DNA from: Spirochaetales bacterium
GTDB taxonomy: Bacteria; Spirochaetota; Spirochaetia; Treponematales; UBA12059
DNA: 49,624 nucleotides
Assembly (NCBI GenBank): GCA_016926955.1
Contig: JAFGNN010000075.1
Span: 1 to 49,624, forward strand
Direction: 5' to 3'
Positions 25,034-34,580 of the stretch are shown piece by piece. The translations under genes were made by a program, and so were the position numbers. Each line of letters opens with the position of its first letter. Position 1 is the stretch's first letter. The notes beneath the pieces are model-generated. The model saw nothing but the letters and a program-made list of their open reading frames with translations, did not search any database and was not told where the DNA came from.

Positions 25034-27223
25034 CTTGAAGTGGTTCGCCTGTTCGGCGACCTTGGCCGCGAGCTCCCGGTTTCGTTCGCCGAGCTCGGCG
25101 GACTGACGGGCGGACTCGGCGATCGACTTGCCCCCTTCGTCGATGGAGCCGATCCCGGCGCGCACTTCCTCGGTCACCTCGACCAGGTTCTTCATCTCCG
25201 AGGCCACCATGATGCTGCCTTCGCGCATTTCCGCGGTGGCCGAGCGCACCTCCGACGTGCCCCGGTTGATCTCCGAGAGCGCTTCGAGCACCTGCTTGGT
25301 GCCCTCGTTCTGCTCGGCCATGGCGCGGGAGATGGTCTCCTGGAGCTCGTGGGCGGACCCGAGCGCAGTGAGCATGTTTTCAAAGGCGCGCTCGGCCTCG
25401 GCACTGCCCTCCGCGGTCGCGTCGATCCCCGACTTGATGCCGCCGAGCGAGCTCTCGATGGCCTTGGACTGCTCCGATGCCGACTCTGCCAGACGGCGTA
25501 TCTCCTCGGCCACCACGGCGAAGCCCTTTCCCGCCTCCCCGGCATGGGCCGCCTCGATAGCGGCGTTCATGGCGAGCAGGTTGGTCTGGCTCGATATGGC
25601 TGCCATGGCTGCGTTAGCCTCGATGAGCACGTCGGATTGCGACGCTATGTCGCGGCTTGCGTTCACGGCCTCGCCCACGCGGAGGCGTCCGGTATCCGCG
25701 GCCTTCATGAGCCGCTCGAACTCCTCGCCGAGCATGCTCGCGCTTCGGGCCACCTGGGCGATGTTGCCGACCATCTGCTCGATCGAGGCGCTCGATTCCA
25801 CGACGTTGGCGGCCTGGGCTTCCACCAGGCGCGACATGTCCTCGACGCGGCGCACGCTCTGCTGGATGCTCGCGCCTGACTCCTCGACGCTGGCCGCCTG
25901 GCTCGAAACCACGTTGCGCAGGTTCGCGATGCTTGCCGCGATTTCGTCGGCGGCGACCGAGGAGGACTGAGCGCCGGCCGCCAGCTTCTCGCCGATGTCC
26001 CTGAGCTCCTCGGCCCGGACGCGGGTCGCCAGCACGAAATCCCGGAACTCGGCGATGAGGGCCGAGAAGGACGACACGGCGGCGCCGGCTTCGTCCCTGG
26101 TCTTCGTTCCGCCGAGCATCTCGGCGCCGAGGTCGTGTTCATCGGCCATTCGGGCCGCGCCCTCGGCCAGGAGGGCGACCGGCCTCGCTATGGATCTCCC
26201 GAGGATGTTGGAGAAGAGCACGGCGAGCGCGAGTATGACAAGCGTGGCGATTCCGATGTAGGCGACAACCAGGAACGCCCCGCTCACGGCTTGCTGGAGG
26301 GGCACCGAGGTGCCGAAGTACCAGGCGTCCGGGGTTCCGGTGAAGCGCGCGGGAAGGAAGCGCTGGTAGGATTCCAGGTTCGTGCCGACGCTCTTCCGTA
26401 TGAGGGAGGCCGGCTGGTAGGCCGCGAAGGCGTCCTTGAGAATGCGTTCGTGCTCTGGCGAGAATTTCCCGACCTCGAACAGGTCCTTGCCGACTATATC
26501 CTTCGTCGGATGGACCACGAGGATGGGATCCGTCGTGGTAACGAATGAATACGAGCCTTCGTACGTGCCCACTTCGCCGGACAGTTCGTTGAGGCTGTCG
26601 AGCGAGAGGTCGACGCCGACGACGCCGACGGTGCTGCCGACCAGGTTGATGGCCATGGCCACGCTCGTCATCATCATCTCGTTGCCGTCCCCGAGGTCGT
26701 CCATGTAGGGTTCCATGACGCGGGCCGAAGAGGACATGAGGGGAACGACGTAGTATGAATTCTGCTCCGGATCGGCGTAATCGTCGATGGTGGCCCCGAC
26801 CACCGTGTTGCCTTCCCGCGAGAATACCGCGGCGTAGCGGCCGTCCGCGGTAAGGCCGGTCCGGTCCTCGACGTACGAAGCCGCGCCGAGGGCGTCCGGC
26901 TCGGTTACCAGCCAGGTGGACAGGACGGAAGGATTCCGCTCCAGCGCCCGCGTCAGCAGTTCGGTGAGGAAATCGTAGCGGATGCTCTCGGGGATCGATC
27001 GATAGAGCCCGATGGTGGTGGCGAGCGACTTGACCAGCTCGGTCGCCGACTCGAAGCGGGAGATGAGGCGCGTCGACTGCCGCTCGGTCATGAGGTCGGC
27101 ATAGCGCATGGCGCTGTCGCGCAGGAAGTTGACCGAGGTCAGCGTGGCGACCAATCCCAGCGCGATGGCGGCCAGCGCAGCTATCCCGGAAGTAAGCAGG
27201 CTGACCTTCGTCCTGATTCTCAT
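25028..27223 (-). CDS. methyl-accepting chemotaxis protein with dCache-type sensor
   Basis: 731 aa. Membrane helix 1 is at ~9-30, followed by a periplasmic double-Cache-like domain of about 320 residues ([34 protein letters not shown]). Membrane helix 2 lies near 345-370, then a HAMP domain ([27 protein letters not shown]) and a long coiled-coil signalling domain. The signalling tip is [27 protein letters not shown]. It ends HFKA with no CheR-tethering pentapeptide. It senses small molecules such as amino or organic acids outside the cell and controls CheA. The start at 27223 is set by a TATAAT promoter lying just upstream; longer in-frame starts precede the transcript. Confidence 0.93.
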   Translation of the reverse strand: MRIRTKVSLLTSGIAALAAIALGLVATLTSVNFLRDSAMRYADLMTERQSTRLISRFESATELVKSLATTIGLYRSIPESIRYDFLTELLTRALERNPSVLSTWLVTEPDALGAASYVEDRTGLTADGRYAAVFSREGNTVVGATIDDYADPEQNSYYVVPLMSSSARVMEPYMDDLGDGNEMMMTSVAMAINLVGSTVGVVGVDLSLDSLNELSGEVGTYEGSYSFVTTTDPILVVHPTKDIVGKDLFEVGKFSPEHERILKDAFAAYQPASLIRKSVGTNLESYQRFLPARFTGTPDAWYFGTSVPLQQAVSGAFLVVAYIGIATLVILALAVLFSNILGRSIARPVALLAEGAARMADEHDLGAEMLGGTKTRDEAGAAVSSFSALIAEFRDFVLATRVRAEELRDIGEKLAAGAQSSSVAADEIAASIANLRNVVSSQAASVEESGASIQQSVRRVEDMSRLVEAQAANVVESSASIEQMVGNIAQVARSASMLGEEFERLMKAADTGRLRVGEAVNASRDIASQSDVLIEANAAMAAISSQTNLLAMNAAIEAAHAGEAGKGFAVVAEEIRRLAESASEQSKAIESSLGGIKSGIDATAEGSAEAERAFENMLTALGSAHELQETISRAMAEQNEGTKQVLEALSEINRGTSEVRSATAEMREGSIMVASEMKNLVEVTEEVRAGIGSIDEGGKSIAESARQSAELGERNRELAAKVAEQANHFKA

Positions 27224-27260
27224 CGCCGAGTCCCCCGGTTTCCTTGGATTGTTCATGTCC

Positions 27261-27288
27261 ATTATACTTCCGTGGCGGCCCGCGTCAA
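27261..27288 (-). promoter_or_regulatory. strong sigma-70 promoter of the MCP gene
   Basis: On the minus strand, TTGACG (27288-27283), a 16-bp spacer and a perfect TATAAT (27266-27261) give a leader of about 31 nt. If motility genes here use sigma-28, this MCP is not part of that set. Confidence 0.75.
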
Positions 27289-27308
27289 CGAGCCGCCATG
27301 GAGGGTGA

Positions 27309-28112
27309 ATGGGCATCGACGACCGCAACCGGATCGCGTTCGGCGGGGAAGGTCTGGAACGGCTCTCGGCCTCGCGCGTCTGCGTGGTCGGGCTCGGCGG
27401 GGTCGGGGCCGCGGCCGCGCTCGACCTGGTGCGCGCGGGAGTCGGGACCGTCGTGGCGGTGGATTTCGACACGGTGCAGGAATCCAACCTCAACCGCCTG
27501 GCCTTCGGCTTCGGGGAATTCGTCGGAAAACCCAAGATCGATGCCTTCGCCGAGCTCGCGGAGCGTATCCGTTCCGGCTGCCGCGTCGAAACGGTCGGCG
27601 CCCTGGTGCGCGGAGACGACCCGGGCTCCTATCTGCCCGATGCTTGCGACGTCTGGCTCGACTGCATCGACACCCTCAACGCGAAGGTGAACCTGGTCGC
27701 CTGGCTCCTCTCCGGCGGCCGCCTCTTCGTCTCCAGCATGGGCACCGCTGGCCGCCTCGCGCCGGAACGGCTCCGGGTCTCGTCCGCCTGGGACGTTGCG
27801 GGCGACCCCCTGGCCCATCGCGTACGCCAGCGTCTCAGACGCCTCGGCGCGACCGGCGATTTCACGGCGGTCTGGTCCGACGAACCCCCGATTCCTCCGG
27901 CCTCGCCGGACGACGGATCGACGCCCGGCGAGCTCCGCGACGGCGCGCGCGTGCGGGCGGTGCAGGGTTCCAGCCCCTTCGTGCCCCAGGCCGCGGGCCA
28001 CCTGATGGCCTCCGTCGCCGTGCGCATGCTGCTCGGGCTTTGGACAGCGCCATCGCGGTCCGTCGCGCGCTCCGTGCCGCGCGGCGCCCGGACCGAGGGA
28101 GCCACCGCATGA
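27309..28112 (+). CDS. tcdA: ThiF-family enzyme, TcdA-like (tRNA cyclic t6A dehydratase)
   Basis: 267 aa E1-like adenylating enzyme. It has a [17 protein letters not shown] nucleotide loop, Asp/Asn/Arg residues in [15 protein letters not shown], Lys in GKPKIDAF, and the catalytic-region Asp in [12 protein letters not shown]. The TcdA-typical [15 protein letters not shown] block is present. TcdA converts t6A at position 37 of ANN-decoding tRNAs to its cyclic form using ATP. The C-terminal ~60 residues ([12 protein letters not shown] and after) are less conserved. The Shine-Dalgarno GGAGGG lies 3 nt before the ATG. It overlaps the next gene by ATGA. Confidence 0.82.
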   Translation: MGIDDRNRIAFGGEGLERLSASRVCVVGLGGVGAAAALDLVRAGVGTVVAVDFDTVQESNLNRLAFGFGEFVGKPKIDAFAELAERIRSGCRVETVGALVRGDDPGSYLPDACDVWLDCIDTLNAKVNLVAWLLSGGRLFVSSMGTAGRLAPERLRVSSAWDVAGDPLAHRVRQRLRRLGATGDFTAVWSDEPPIPPASPDDGSTPGELRDGARVRAVQGSSPFVPQAAGHLMASVAVRMLLGLWTAPSRSVARSVPRGARTEGATA

Positions 28113-28699
28113 GCGGCCCGGGCGGGCGTGACGAGCTGGCCGCGGCGCTCGACTACATCCTCAACCGCGCGGGCGAGGCCGAGTTCGAGGTGCTCGCCAA
28201 AGCCGTGGAGCGACGCCGTTCCGACATGACGCGCTTCGCGAGACTCGGGGGGCACTCGCCCGACCGCGCGGCCCGCGACATGGCCGGCGCCATCCGGGAG
28301 CAGGTCGGCGCCTCGGCGGACTCGATTCGCGGCATGGTGCGCGGTTTCGTGGCCGAGATGATCCGCAAGGACGCCCCGGAGATACCGGAGGCCGACCTCG
28401 AGGCGCTGCTCTCGGAATGGGTGCCCGACCCGGAGGCCCGCCGCGAGCGGGTCGCCAGGGCCAAACGGGATCTGCCCGCCGACGCCGTGGTCGCCATGCT
28501 CGGCGATTTCATCGACTTCTCGGAAGGCCGCATGCTCCCCAGCCGCCAGAAGGAGCTATGGGACATGGATCCGCGCTGGCAGGACTCCTACTTCGAGGCC
28601 TTTCCGCCCGAGGTCTCCGCCTTCCTCAAGGCCCGCCTGGCGCGCGCCATGGACGACGAGACCTTCTGGACGGCCGTCTACAGCTTGCTCGGCCTCTGA
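28109..28699 (+). CDS. hypothetical protein coupled to the TcdA-like gene
   Basis: 196 aa, predicted all-helical and soluble, not recognised. Notable stretches are RDELAAALDYILNRAGEAEFEVLAKAVERR at the N-terminus, IREQVGASADSIRGMVRGFVAEMIRKD in the middle, and DFIDFSEGRMLPSRQKELWDMDPRWQDSYF near the C-terminus. The last resembles a structured acidic and aromatic motif. Its ATG overlaps the stop of the upstream gene (ATGA), so the two are co-translated. A role near tRNA modification is a guess from position only. Confidence 0.7.
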   Translation: MSGPGGRDELAAALDYILNRAGEAEFEVLAKAVERRRSDMTRFARLGGHSPDRAARDMAGAIREQVGASADSIRGMVRGFVAEMIRKDAPEIPEADLEALLSEWVPDPEARRERVARAKRDLPADAVVAMLGDFIDFSEGRMLPSRQKELWDMDPRWQDSYFEAFPPEVSAFLKARLARAMDDETFWTAVYSLLGL

Positions 28700-28705
28700 G
28701 GCCCG

Positions 28706-28734
28706 GCGGTGCCGGCCCGGCGGGCCGGCACCGC
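28706..28734. terminator. 12-bp hairpin between convergent genes
   Basis: Perfect arms GCGGTGCCGGCC and GGCCGGCACCGC with loop CGGCG lie between the stop codons of the 196-aa gene (plus) and tldE (minus). There is no U-run on either side; it probably acts bidirectionally with help from Rho or by RNA-end protection. Confidence 0.6.
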
Positions 28735-28741
28735 GCCAAGC

Positions 28742-30052
28742 TCAGCCGGCCGCGGCCACCGAGACGACGGGCAGGACGCAGAGCTCCGGCGAAAGGCTCC
28801 GCGCCTTTTCCCCCAGCTCGCGCGAAAGGCGGAGCCGACCCCGGTTGGCGACCATGCTGCCCGTGACCGAGCCGCCCGTCACCGCGACGCGGCGCCCGTC
28901 GCGCACGAGGAAGCCCAGGCGGATCTCTCCGCCGAACTCGCCGCCTGTCGGATTGACGAAGAAGTCCGAAAAGTCGACCACCTCGAGGTGGTCCGCAGCG
29001 CGAAGCTCGGCGGCCGTGGACCGCCCTCCGGCGAGGGTGAACAGGCCGAGCGCGCCGCTCGGCGCCATGCCGAGGTAGCGCGCGTAGCGCAGCGGGGCGA
29101 TGAGCGTTTTCACCCGGCCCGCCTCGACGCAGCGCAGTTCGCCGAGCGGATACCCGTCCTGGTCGTAGGGCGCGCCGCCGACCGCGTGCCGCAGGGCGCC
29201 GAGCGCCGTGAACTCGATGGCGTCGCCATCGCCCGGGGCGCCGGTATCGTCGCCGACGCCGAAGGCAGCCCGTTTCTCGTAAGCCGCCTGGGCCGAGAGA
29301 TTCGCCTGGAAATAGGAGTAGACCTCGCCCGCCAGCTCGCCCGAGAGGACCAGCGGCAAGCCTGCGCAGTCGGGGGTCGGCATGGCGGACAGCCGATCGC
29401 GGACAGCCGCGAGCCGATCGCGGACCAGGGCCGCCAGGCCCTCGGCGTCCGGTTCGGCGAAGGCGCGCTCGGTCCACAGCTCCACCTGCTCGTGGCCGGC
29501 CCCCGCGTTCACGACGAACTCGAGGTGGCCCGCCCACGAAGTCCACGAGACGTCCACGCCCGCGGAGTTGACGACGCGCCGTTCCTTTCGCGAAAGGAAG
29601 AGCTCGAGCGAGTTGATCGCCGCCCCGCCTTCGCCGTCATGACGGTACAGGGCCGAGCGGAGCCCCTCGAGGGCGGCGCCCGGCTCCAGGGCCTCGAAGC
29701 CTGAGGCCTCGAGGCTGCGCCCGGCGCCCGAGGGTTCCGCGAGGGGAAACCAGGGGTTGCGCGCGCCCGCGGCCGCGACGAGGGCCCGCGAGAGCGCGGC
29801 GCCGATCTCGGCGCCCGACGCGCCGTCGGCCAGCTTCACCGCGCACTCGCCGCGCGTCCGCGCCTCGCCTTCGCCCGAATCCACGTAGACCGTCGCCTCG
29901 CAGTCGAGCTTCTCGACCGCGCGCGCGGTTTCCTGCGCCTTGCCGACGTAGTAGCGCTCGTGGCGGAGCGAGCGGAGGCTCTCGAGCTTCCACGCGCTCG
30001 CGCCGTGTAGCGAACGGAGCGCGTCCAGTACCAGATCCGTCGTCGTCATCAT
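28742..30052 (-). CDS. TldE/PmbA-family protease partner
   Basis: 436 aa. It matches the TldE/PmbA half of TldD/TldE proteases: an N-terminal domain with RHERYYVGKAQE, a middle ELFLSRKERRVVNSAGVDV stretch (the substrate-threading region), and C-terminal landmarks DFFVNPTGGEFGGEIRLGFLV and VTGGSVTGSMV. TldE lacks the metal site and forms a heterodimer with TldD, which trims peptides such as microcin precursors and unfolded peptides. It overlaps tldD through ATGATGA, so equal production is expected. It is diverged from the enterobacterial protein. Confidence 0.85.
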   Translation of the reverse strand: MMTTTDLVLDALRSLHGASAWKLESLRSLRHERYYVGKAQETARAVEKLDCEATVYVDSGEGEARTRGECAVKLADGASGAEIGAALSRALVAAAGARNPWFPLAEPSGAGRSLEASGFEALEPGAALEGLRSALYRHDGEGGAAINSLELFLSRKERRVVNSAGVDVSWTSWAGHLEFVVNAGAGHEQVELWTERAFAEPDAEGLAALVRDRLAAVRDRLSAMPTPDCAGLPLVLSGELAGEVYSYFQANLSAQAAYEKRAAFGVGDDTGAPGDGDAIEFTALGALRHAVGGAPYDQDGYPLGELRCVEAGRVKTLIAPLRYARYLGMAPSGALGLFTLAGGRSTAAELRAADHLEVVDFSDFFVNPTGGEFGGEIRLGFLVRDGRRVAVTGGSVTGSMVANRGRLRLSRELGEKARSLSPELCVLPVVSVAAAG

Positions 30053-31461
30053 CCCAACCTCATCCTGGTCTTCAGATAGGGTCCGCCCGCCGAAACCTTG
30101 ACGAACTCCTTGTGGCCCTTGCCGCAGTACCCCGAGCCGGAGAGCTCGAAGTCCGACGACACCATGTCGATGGCGCCGAGGACGTCGGGCACGTAGCCCG
30201 AGCAGACCACCGGCCCGGCGACGCGCCCGGTGAAGGCGCCGTCGCGGATCTCGCGGGCGAGCGAGACCACGAGCTGTATGCCCCAGCTCTTCGGATCCTC
30301 CATGCCCGAGGACATCTTCTCGAGCAGCCAGCCGTGCCGTACCGAGGCGACCATGTCCTCGTAGCGGTGCTCGCCCGGCGCGAAGTAGGTGTTGGTCATG
30401 CGGGCGTACGCCTTGTGGTCGAAGGCTTCGCGGCGCCCGTTGCCGGTCGGCGTCGAGCCGAGGGCGAGCGCCGATTGCAGGTCCGAGAGCCCCGCGGCGA
30501 GAATGCCCTTATCGATGACGCGGGTGCGGGTAGCGAGGACGCCCTCGTCGTCGAAAAGGTAGGTGCCGCACTCGTCGACGCCCCTGGCCCCGTCGTACAT
30601 GTCCACGATGGAGCTCGCGACGCTCTTGCCGAGGTACTCGGCGGCGCGGGCGCGGCCTTTGACGAACATGTCCATCTCGACGCCGTGGCCGAAGGCCTCG
30701 TGGGCCAGCAGGCCGGCGATGTCCGGCGTCAGGATGACCTCGTACTCGCCGGGCTCGATGGCGCCGGCGCCGAGCAGGGCCGAAGCCTCGGCGGCTATCG
30801 AAGCCGCCTTGGCGCCGAGCTCGTCGAGGAGCTCGAGACCCTTGAGGCCGGAGAAGGACTGATGGGCGGTCTTGGTAGCCTCGCCCCGACGCGCCACGCC
30901 GACGAGGTAGGCCTGTCCCCAGACGAAGGACTGCGAGAGGGTCCGGCGGGCGGAGATGAAAAGCTTGGACACGCGCATGAACTCCGCGCGCGCCGCCGAG
31001 AAGACCACCTCGCCGGACGCCTCCGCGACCGCCTTCCGGGCGTCCTCGAGGATGCCGAGGACCCGTTCCGGATCTTCCGCGAAGGGATCGCGCCCGTAGC
31101 TCGAGCGCCAGGAAGCCTCCGCGGGCTCGTCGGGTATCGGCGCGTAGCGCCGGGCGTCCGGAGCCGACGCGAGCAGGCCTTCGAGCTTTCCCGCGATGAA
31201 GGCAGCCAGGTCGCCGTCCGGCAGCGAGCTGGCGGCGTACTCGACGACGCGCCCGTCCTTCTGGGCGCGGAAGACGAAGCCGCGCTCGCTCCAGCGCGAA
31301 TCGGCCACGCGGCGCTCGCGGGGCGTGGCCGCGAAGGAAATTCCGGAGGAATCGGTCCCGAGGACCGACAGGTAGTCGAAGCGCTGGCCCGCCGCGTCGA
31401 CGGCAGCCTTGAGGCGCGCTTCGCGCTCGGCGAGGAAGCGGCTCGATCCGCATTCAGGCAT
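30049..31461 (-). CDS. tldD: TldD-family metalloprotease
   Basis: 470 aa. The HExxxH zinc site is H254-E-A-F-G-H259 in LLAHEAFGHGVEMD, followed by the conserved DECGTYLFDDEGV strand. The C-terminal GSGYCGKG motif that brings the third ligand Cys is present. With TldE it would form a heterodimeric peptidase whose catalytic zinc lies in this subunit. No precursor-peptide gene of an obvious ribosomal natural product is adjacent, so general peptide turnover is as likely as maturation of a specific peptide. It is divergent from hutH across a 256-bp gap. Confidence 0.9.
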   Translation of the reverse strand: MPECGSSRFLAEREARLKAAVDAAGQRFDYLSVLGTDSSGISFAATPRERRVADSRWSERGFVFRAQKDGRVVEYAASSLPDGDLAAFIAGKLEGLLASAPDARRYAPIPDEPAEASWRSSYGRDPFAEDPERVLGILEDARKAVAEASGEVVFSAARAEFMRVSKLFISARRTLSQSFVWGQAYLVGVARRGEATKTAHQSFSGLKGLELLDELGAKAASIAAEASALLGAGAIEPGEYEVILTPDIAGLLAHEAFGHGVEMDMFVKGRARAAEYLGKSVASSIVDMYDGARGVDECGTYLFDDEGVLATRTRVIDKGILAAGLSDLQSALALGSTPTGNGRREAFDHKAYARMTNTYFAPGEHRYEDMVASVRHGWLLEKMSSGMEDPKSWGIQLVVSLAREIRDGAFTGRVAGPVVCSGYVPDVLGAIDMVSSDFELSGSGYCGKGHKEFVKVSAGGPYLKTRMRLG

Positions 31462-31647
31462 TCACGGCTCCTTGCGATGGGGCCGCAGCGCTTGCCGGCG
31501 GGCGCCGGGCGCGGCGGCGTTCACGGTACCCGAGCGACGCCGGGTCGGAGGATGCTCGCACGGAACGGCGCCCGGCGCAAGCGAAGTCGGCCGAAAGGGC
31601 CCCGGAAGCTGCGACCGGCGGCGGCCGCCCACGAGGTTCCGGAACCG

Positions 31648-31656
31648 TGCTATACT
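31648..31656 (+). promoter_or_regulatory. extended -10 upstream of hutH
   Basis: TGCTATACT at 31648-31656 is an extended -10 motif about 62 nt before the hutH ATG. The -35 is poor. TTCCGGAA (31637-31644) just upstream is a perfect 8-bp palindrome and may be an activator or repressor site. The rest of the 31462-31717 gap shows no gene. Confidence 0.5.
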
Positions 31657-31717
31657 TTCGGCCTTCCCCGGCTCCGCGCCCGCGGGACGACCTACCTCTC
31701 TCATCCCGGAAGGCCCC

Positions 31718-33304
31718 ATGGAACCCATCGTCATCGACGGACGCTCCCTCGATCTCGACGACCTCGTCGCCGTCGCACGCGCCGGAGCGCCTGTCGTCCT
31801 CGACGGCGCGGCTCTCGAGCGCGTGGCCCGCAGTCGCGCCCTGGTGGACCGCTGCGTCGACGAAGGCCTCGTGCGCTACGGCATCACCACCGGCTTCGGG
31901 AAGTTCTCGGACGTGGTCATCGACCGCGAGAAGAACGCCGCCCTCCAGAAGAACCTGATCATGAGCCATGCCTGCGGCGTCGGCGAGCCCTTCCCGCTCG
32001 AGGTCGTCCGGGCGATGCTGCTGCTCCGCGCCAACGCCCTCATGGTCGGCTACTCGGGCATCCGCCCTTCCACCATCCTGGCCCTCGTCAACCTGCTGGA
32101 AGCCGGCATCACGCCCATGGTGCCGGAAAAAGGCTCGCTCGGCTCCTCCGGCGACCTCGCGCCGCTCTCGCACATGGCCCTGGTCCTCTGCGGCATGGGC
32201 GAAGCCTTCTACCGGGGCGAGCGCATGAGCGGCGGACGCGCCCTCGAGCTCGCGGGCCTCGAGCCCGTGGAACTAGCCGCCAAGGAGGGCCTCGCCCTCA
32301 TCAACGGAACCCAGGCCATGACCGCCGTCGCCGCCCTCGCCGTCCACGACGCCCTGGCCCTCTCGCGCACGGCCGACGTCGTCGCCTCGTTGACACACCA
32401 GGCTCTGCGGGGCGTCACCGACGCCTATGACGGGCGCATCCACGCCCTTCGCGGCCAGCCGGGACAGGAGGATTCCGCGGCCTTCCTGCGCGACCTGCTC
32501 GCGGGCTCGAAGTACACCACGCGCCAGGGCGAGCTCCGCGTGCAGGACGCCTACGCCCTCCGCTGCGTACCCCAGGTGCACGGCGCCAGCCGCGACGCCA
32601 TCGAGCATGTCGCCGAGGTGGTCTCGCGCGAGCTCGGCGCTGTCACCGACAACCCCCTCATCTTCCCTTCCGACGACCCCGACATGGATGCGGTGGCCGG
32701 GATCATCGCGGCTGACGAAGGGGAAGGCGCCATCATCTCCAGCGGCAACTTCCACGGACAGCCCGTAGCGCTGGCCATGGACTACCTCGGCATCGCGCTC
32801 GCGGAGCTGGCCAACATCGCCGAGCGCCGCGCGGAGCGCCTCGTGAACCCGGCGCTCTCGAACGGCTTGCCCGCCTTCCTGACCCGCGAAGGCGGCGTCA
32901 ACTCCGGCTTCATGATCATGCAGTACTCGGCAGCCTCGCTCGTCTCGGAGAACAAGGTCCTCGCCCACCCCGCCAGCGTCGACTCGATACCCTCGAGCGC
33001 CAACCAGGAGGACCACGTGTCGATGGGCACCATCGCCGCGCGCAAAGCCCGCCAGATCCTCGGCAACGCCCGCGACGTCCTGGCCATCGAGCTCCTCGCG
33101 GCCTGCCAGGCCGTCGACCTCAGGGGCGGCCCCGACGCCCTCTCGCCCGCCAGCGCCGCCGCGTATCGCGCCCTCCGCTCGGTCGTCCCCGGGGTCGAGG
33201 CCGACCGAGTCATGTATCCCGATATCGCCGCCGCCGCCTCGCTGATCCAGGACGGCACCGTGCTCGACGCCGCGCTGGAAGCGATGGCCGCGGAAGGGGA
33301 CTGA
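31718..33304 (+). CDS. hutH: histidine ammonia-lyase
   Basis: 528 aa. It converts histidine to urocanate and ammonia, the first step of histidine catabolism; the next enzyme, urocanate hydratase, is encoded at 48296. Landmarks are Tyr54 in YGITTGFGKF, YSGIRPSTILALVNLLEAGITPMVP, the SGNFHGQP loop, and AERRAERLVNP. The MIO prosthetic group normally forms from Ala-Ser-Gly; here the tripeptide is Ser143-Ser144-Gly145 in GSLGSSGDLAPL. GGAAGG precedes the ATG. The longer ORF starting at 31409 covers tldD antisense and the promoter, and is rejected. A phenylalanine or tyrosine lyase cannot be excluded from sequence alone, but the hut context favours histidine. Confidence 0.92.
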   Translation: MEPIVIDGRSLDLDDLVAVARAGAPVVLDGAALERVARSRALVDRCVDEGLVRYGITTGFGKFSDVVIDREKNAALQKNLIMSHACGVGEPFPLEVVRAMLLLRANALMVGYSGIRPSTILALVNLLEAGITPMVPEKGSLGSSGDLAPLSHMALVLCGMGEAFYRGERMSGGRALELAGLEPVELAAKEGLALINGTQAMTAVAALAVHDALALSRTADVVASLTHQALRGVTDAYDGRIHALRGQPGQEDSAAFLRDLLAGSKYTTRQGELRVQDAYALRCVPQVHGASRDAIEHVAEVVSRELGAVTDNPLIFPSDDPDMDAVAGIIAADEGEGAIISSGNFHGQPVALAMDYLGIALAELANIAERRAERLVNPALSNGLPAFLTREGGVNSGFMIMQYSAASLVSENKVLAHPASVDSIPSSANQEDHVSMGTIAARKARQILGNARDVLAIELLAACQAVDLRGGPDALSPASAAAYRALRSVVPGVEADRVMYPDIAAAASLIQDGTVLDAALEAMAAEGD

Positions 33305-33330
33305 GAGAAAGGCCCCGCCCCGCCTTTCTC
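33305..33330 (+). terminator. hairpin directly after the hutH stop
   Basis: GAGAAAGG and CCTTTCTC form an 8-bp stem around a 10-nt C-rich loop right after the stop codon. Only a weak U-tract follows. It adjoins the dispersed repeat at 33332. Confidence 0.5.
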
Positions 33331-33331
33331 C

Positions 33332-33470
33332 CGGAAGGGCCACGCGCGGAACGGGTTGGCGGGCAGCGCCGGATTCGCCATCGGGCGTCTTCCGCCGGGC
33401 GCGCAGGGATGCGCGCCCCTCGAATGCCCGTGCCGAGTACTCGCGGCACGGGTACGTCATGGATGACGAG
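33332..33470 (+). repeat. dispersed three-hairpin element, copy A, with upstream box
   Basis: The box CGGAAGGGCC (33332) is followed at 33397 by hairpin 1 (GGGCGCGC/GCGCGCCC, loop AGGGAT). Hairpin 2 (CCCGTGCCG/CGGCACGGG, 33427-33452) and hairpin 3 (CGTCAT-GG-ATGACG, 33455-33468) come next. Copies B (34581-34806) and C (44095-44229) share the same order of elements. It lies between hutH and the Rieske gene. Confidence 0.88.
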
Positions 33471-33504
33471 TGCGCGTGGCCCGCTTCCCCCTTTCCCGAA
33501 TTCG

Positions 33505-33545
33505 CGTTCGTCGAACGTGCGCCCGAGCGGCGCGTCGCCTACACT
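33505..33545 (+). promoter_or_regulatory. possible operator and -10 of the Rieske gene
   Basis: A perfect inverted repeat CGTTCG-T-CGAACG (33505-33517) lies 22 bp upstream of a TACACT -10 (33540-33545). No convincing -35 is visible, so activation by a bound protein is possible. Confidence 0.4.
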
Positions 33546-33565
33546 TGCGGCCGGAGGTCCATCCG

Positions 33566-34552
33566 ATGATCCGCAGGCAATGGTACGTGGTGCTCGAGTC
33601 GAAGGAAGTGAGGACGGGCAGGCCCGTCGGCGTGACGCGCCTGGGCGAGAAGCTCGTGTTCTACCGCGATACGCGAGGCAGGGCCGTCTGCCTGTCCGAC
33701 ATCTGCGCGCACCGCGGCGCCAGCCTCGCGCTCGGCGAGGTCCACGGCGAAAACGTGATGTGCCCCTTCCACGGCCTCGAATACGCGCCGGACGGAAAGT
33801 GCGTCCGCATTCCCGCCAACGGCCGCGACGCTCCGGTGCCGCCCAATTTCCGCGTCGCAGCCTACCCGACGCACGAGGCGCACGGCTTCATATCCATCTG
33901 GTGGGGCGACGACGCGCCGGCCGACCTCGAGCCGCCCGCCTTTTTCGACGACCTGCCTGAAGGCATGAAATGGGCAACCGTCCGCGACCCCTGGAAGGCG
34001 CACTACAGCCGCGTCATCGAAAACCAGCTCGACTGCGTGCACCTGCCCTTCATCCACCGCAGCACCATCGGCCGCGGCAACAGGACCCTCATCAACGGTC
34101 CCGGCGTACTATGGACGGGACCGGACAGCTTCGACATGTTCGTCTACAACGAGGTCGATTCCGGCCAGAAGCCGAAAAGGCCGGACGAGGTGCCGATGCC
34201 GAATCCGTCCGGCTATAAAATCGAGTTCCGCTTCCCCAACCTCTGGGAAAACCGCATCGCGGGCAAGATGCGCGTGCTCGCGGCCTTCGCGCCGGTCGAC
34301 GCCGAAAACACCCTGCTCTACCTGCGCGTCTACCAGGGCTTCATGACCTGGCCCCTCGTGCGGAGCTTCATGGGCTGGATGATCTCGAAGTTCAACCTCG
34401 TCGTCGCGCACCAGGACCGCCGCGTCGTCGAGACCCAGGTGCCCAAGGCTTCGGGCCTCCGGATCGGCGAAAACCTGTTCCAGGGCGACAAGCCCATCAT
34501 GGAATACCGCAGGCGCCGGCAGGAGCTGATCGAGGCCGCTTCGAAGAAATGA
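33566..34552 (+). CDS. Rieske non-heme iron oxygenase, alpha subunit type
   Basis: 328 aa. The Rieske [2Fe-2S] ligands are Cys47, His49, Cys66 and His69 (CAHRG...CPFHG). The catalytic domain keeps the mononuclear iron ligands His159 and His164 in NQLDCVHLPFIH, with the bridging Asp156. The size and PFIH pattern fit VanA- or pheophorbide-oxygenase-like monooxygenases. No reductase or ferredoxin gene is adjacent, so electrons must come from elsewhere. GGAGG lies 8 nt before the ATG. A hydroxylase acting with O2 implies at least microaerobic life, consistent with the nearby catalase. The substrate is unknown. Confidence 0.88.
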   Translation: MIRRQWYVVLESKEVRTGRPVGVTRLGEKLVFYRDTRGRAVCLSDICAHRGASLALGEVHGENVMCPFHGLEYAPDGKCVRIPANGRDAPVPPNFRVAAYPTHEAHGFISIWWGDDAPADLEPPAFFDDLPEGMKWATVRDPWKAHYSRVIENQLDCVHLPFIHRSTIGRGNRTLINGPGVLWTGPDSFDMFVYNEVDSGQKPKRPDEVPMPNPSGYKIEFRFPNLWENRIAGKMRVLAAFAPVDAENTLLYLRVYQGFMTWPLVRSFMGWMISKFNLVVAHQDRRVVETQVPKASGLRIGENLFQGDKPIMEYRRRRQELIEAASKK

Positions 34553-34580
34553 AGGGCGAGGGCCGCGCGCCGCCTTTCAT

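Noticed and set aside
28742-31461. TldD/TldE as part of a ribosomal peptide (microcin-like) cluster
   Set aside because: No precursor peptide, cyclodehydratase or exporter gene is adjacent; neighbours are hutH and tcdA, so a specific peptide product is unsupported.
30112-32430. Long plus-strand ORF (772 codons) across tldD and into hutH
   Set aside because: It is the shadow of tldD joined to a wrong frame of hutH; it lacks domain signatures and its N-terminal part is antisense to an HEAFGH protease.
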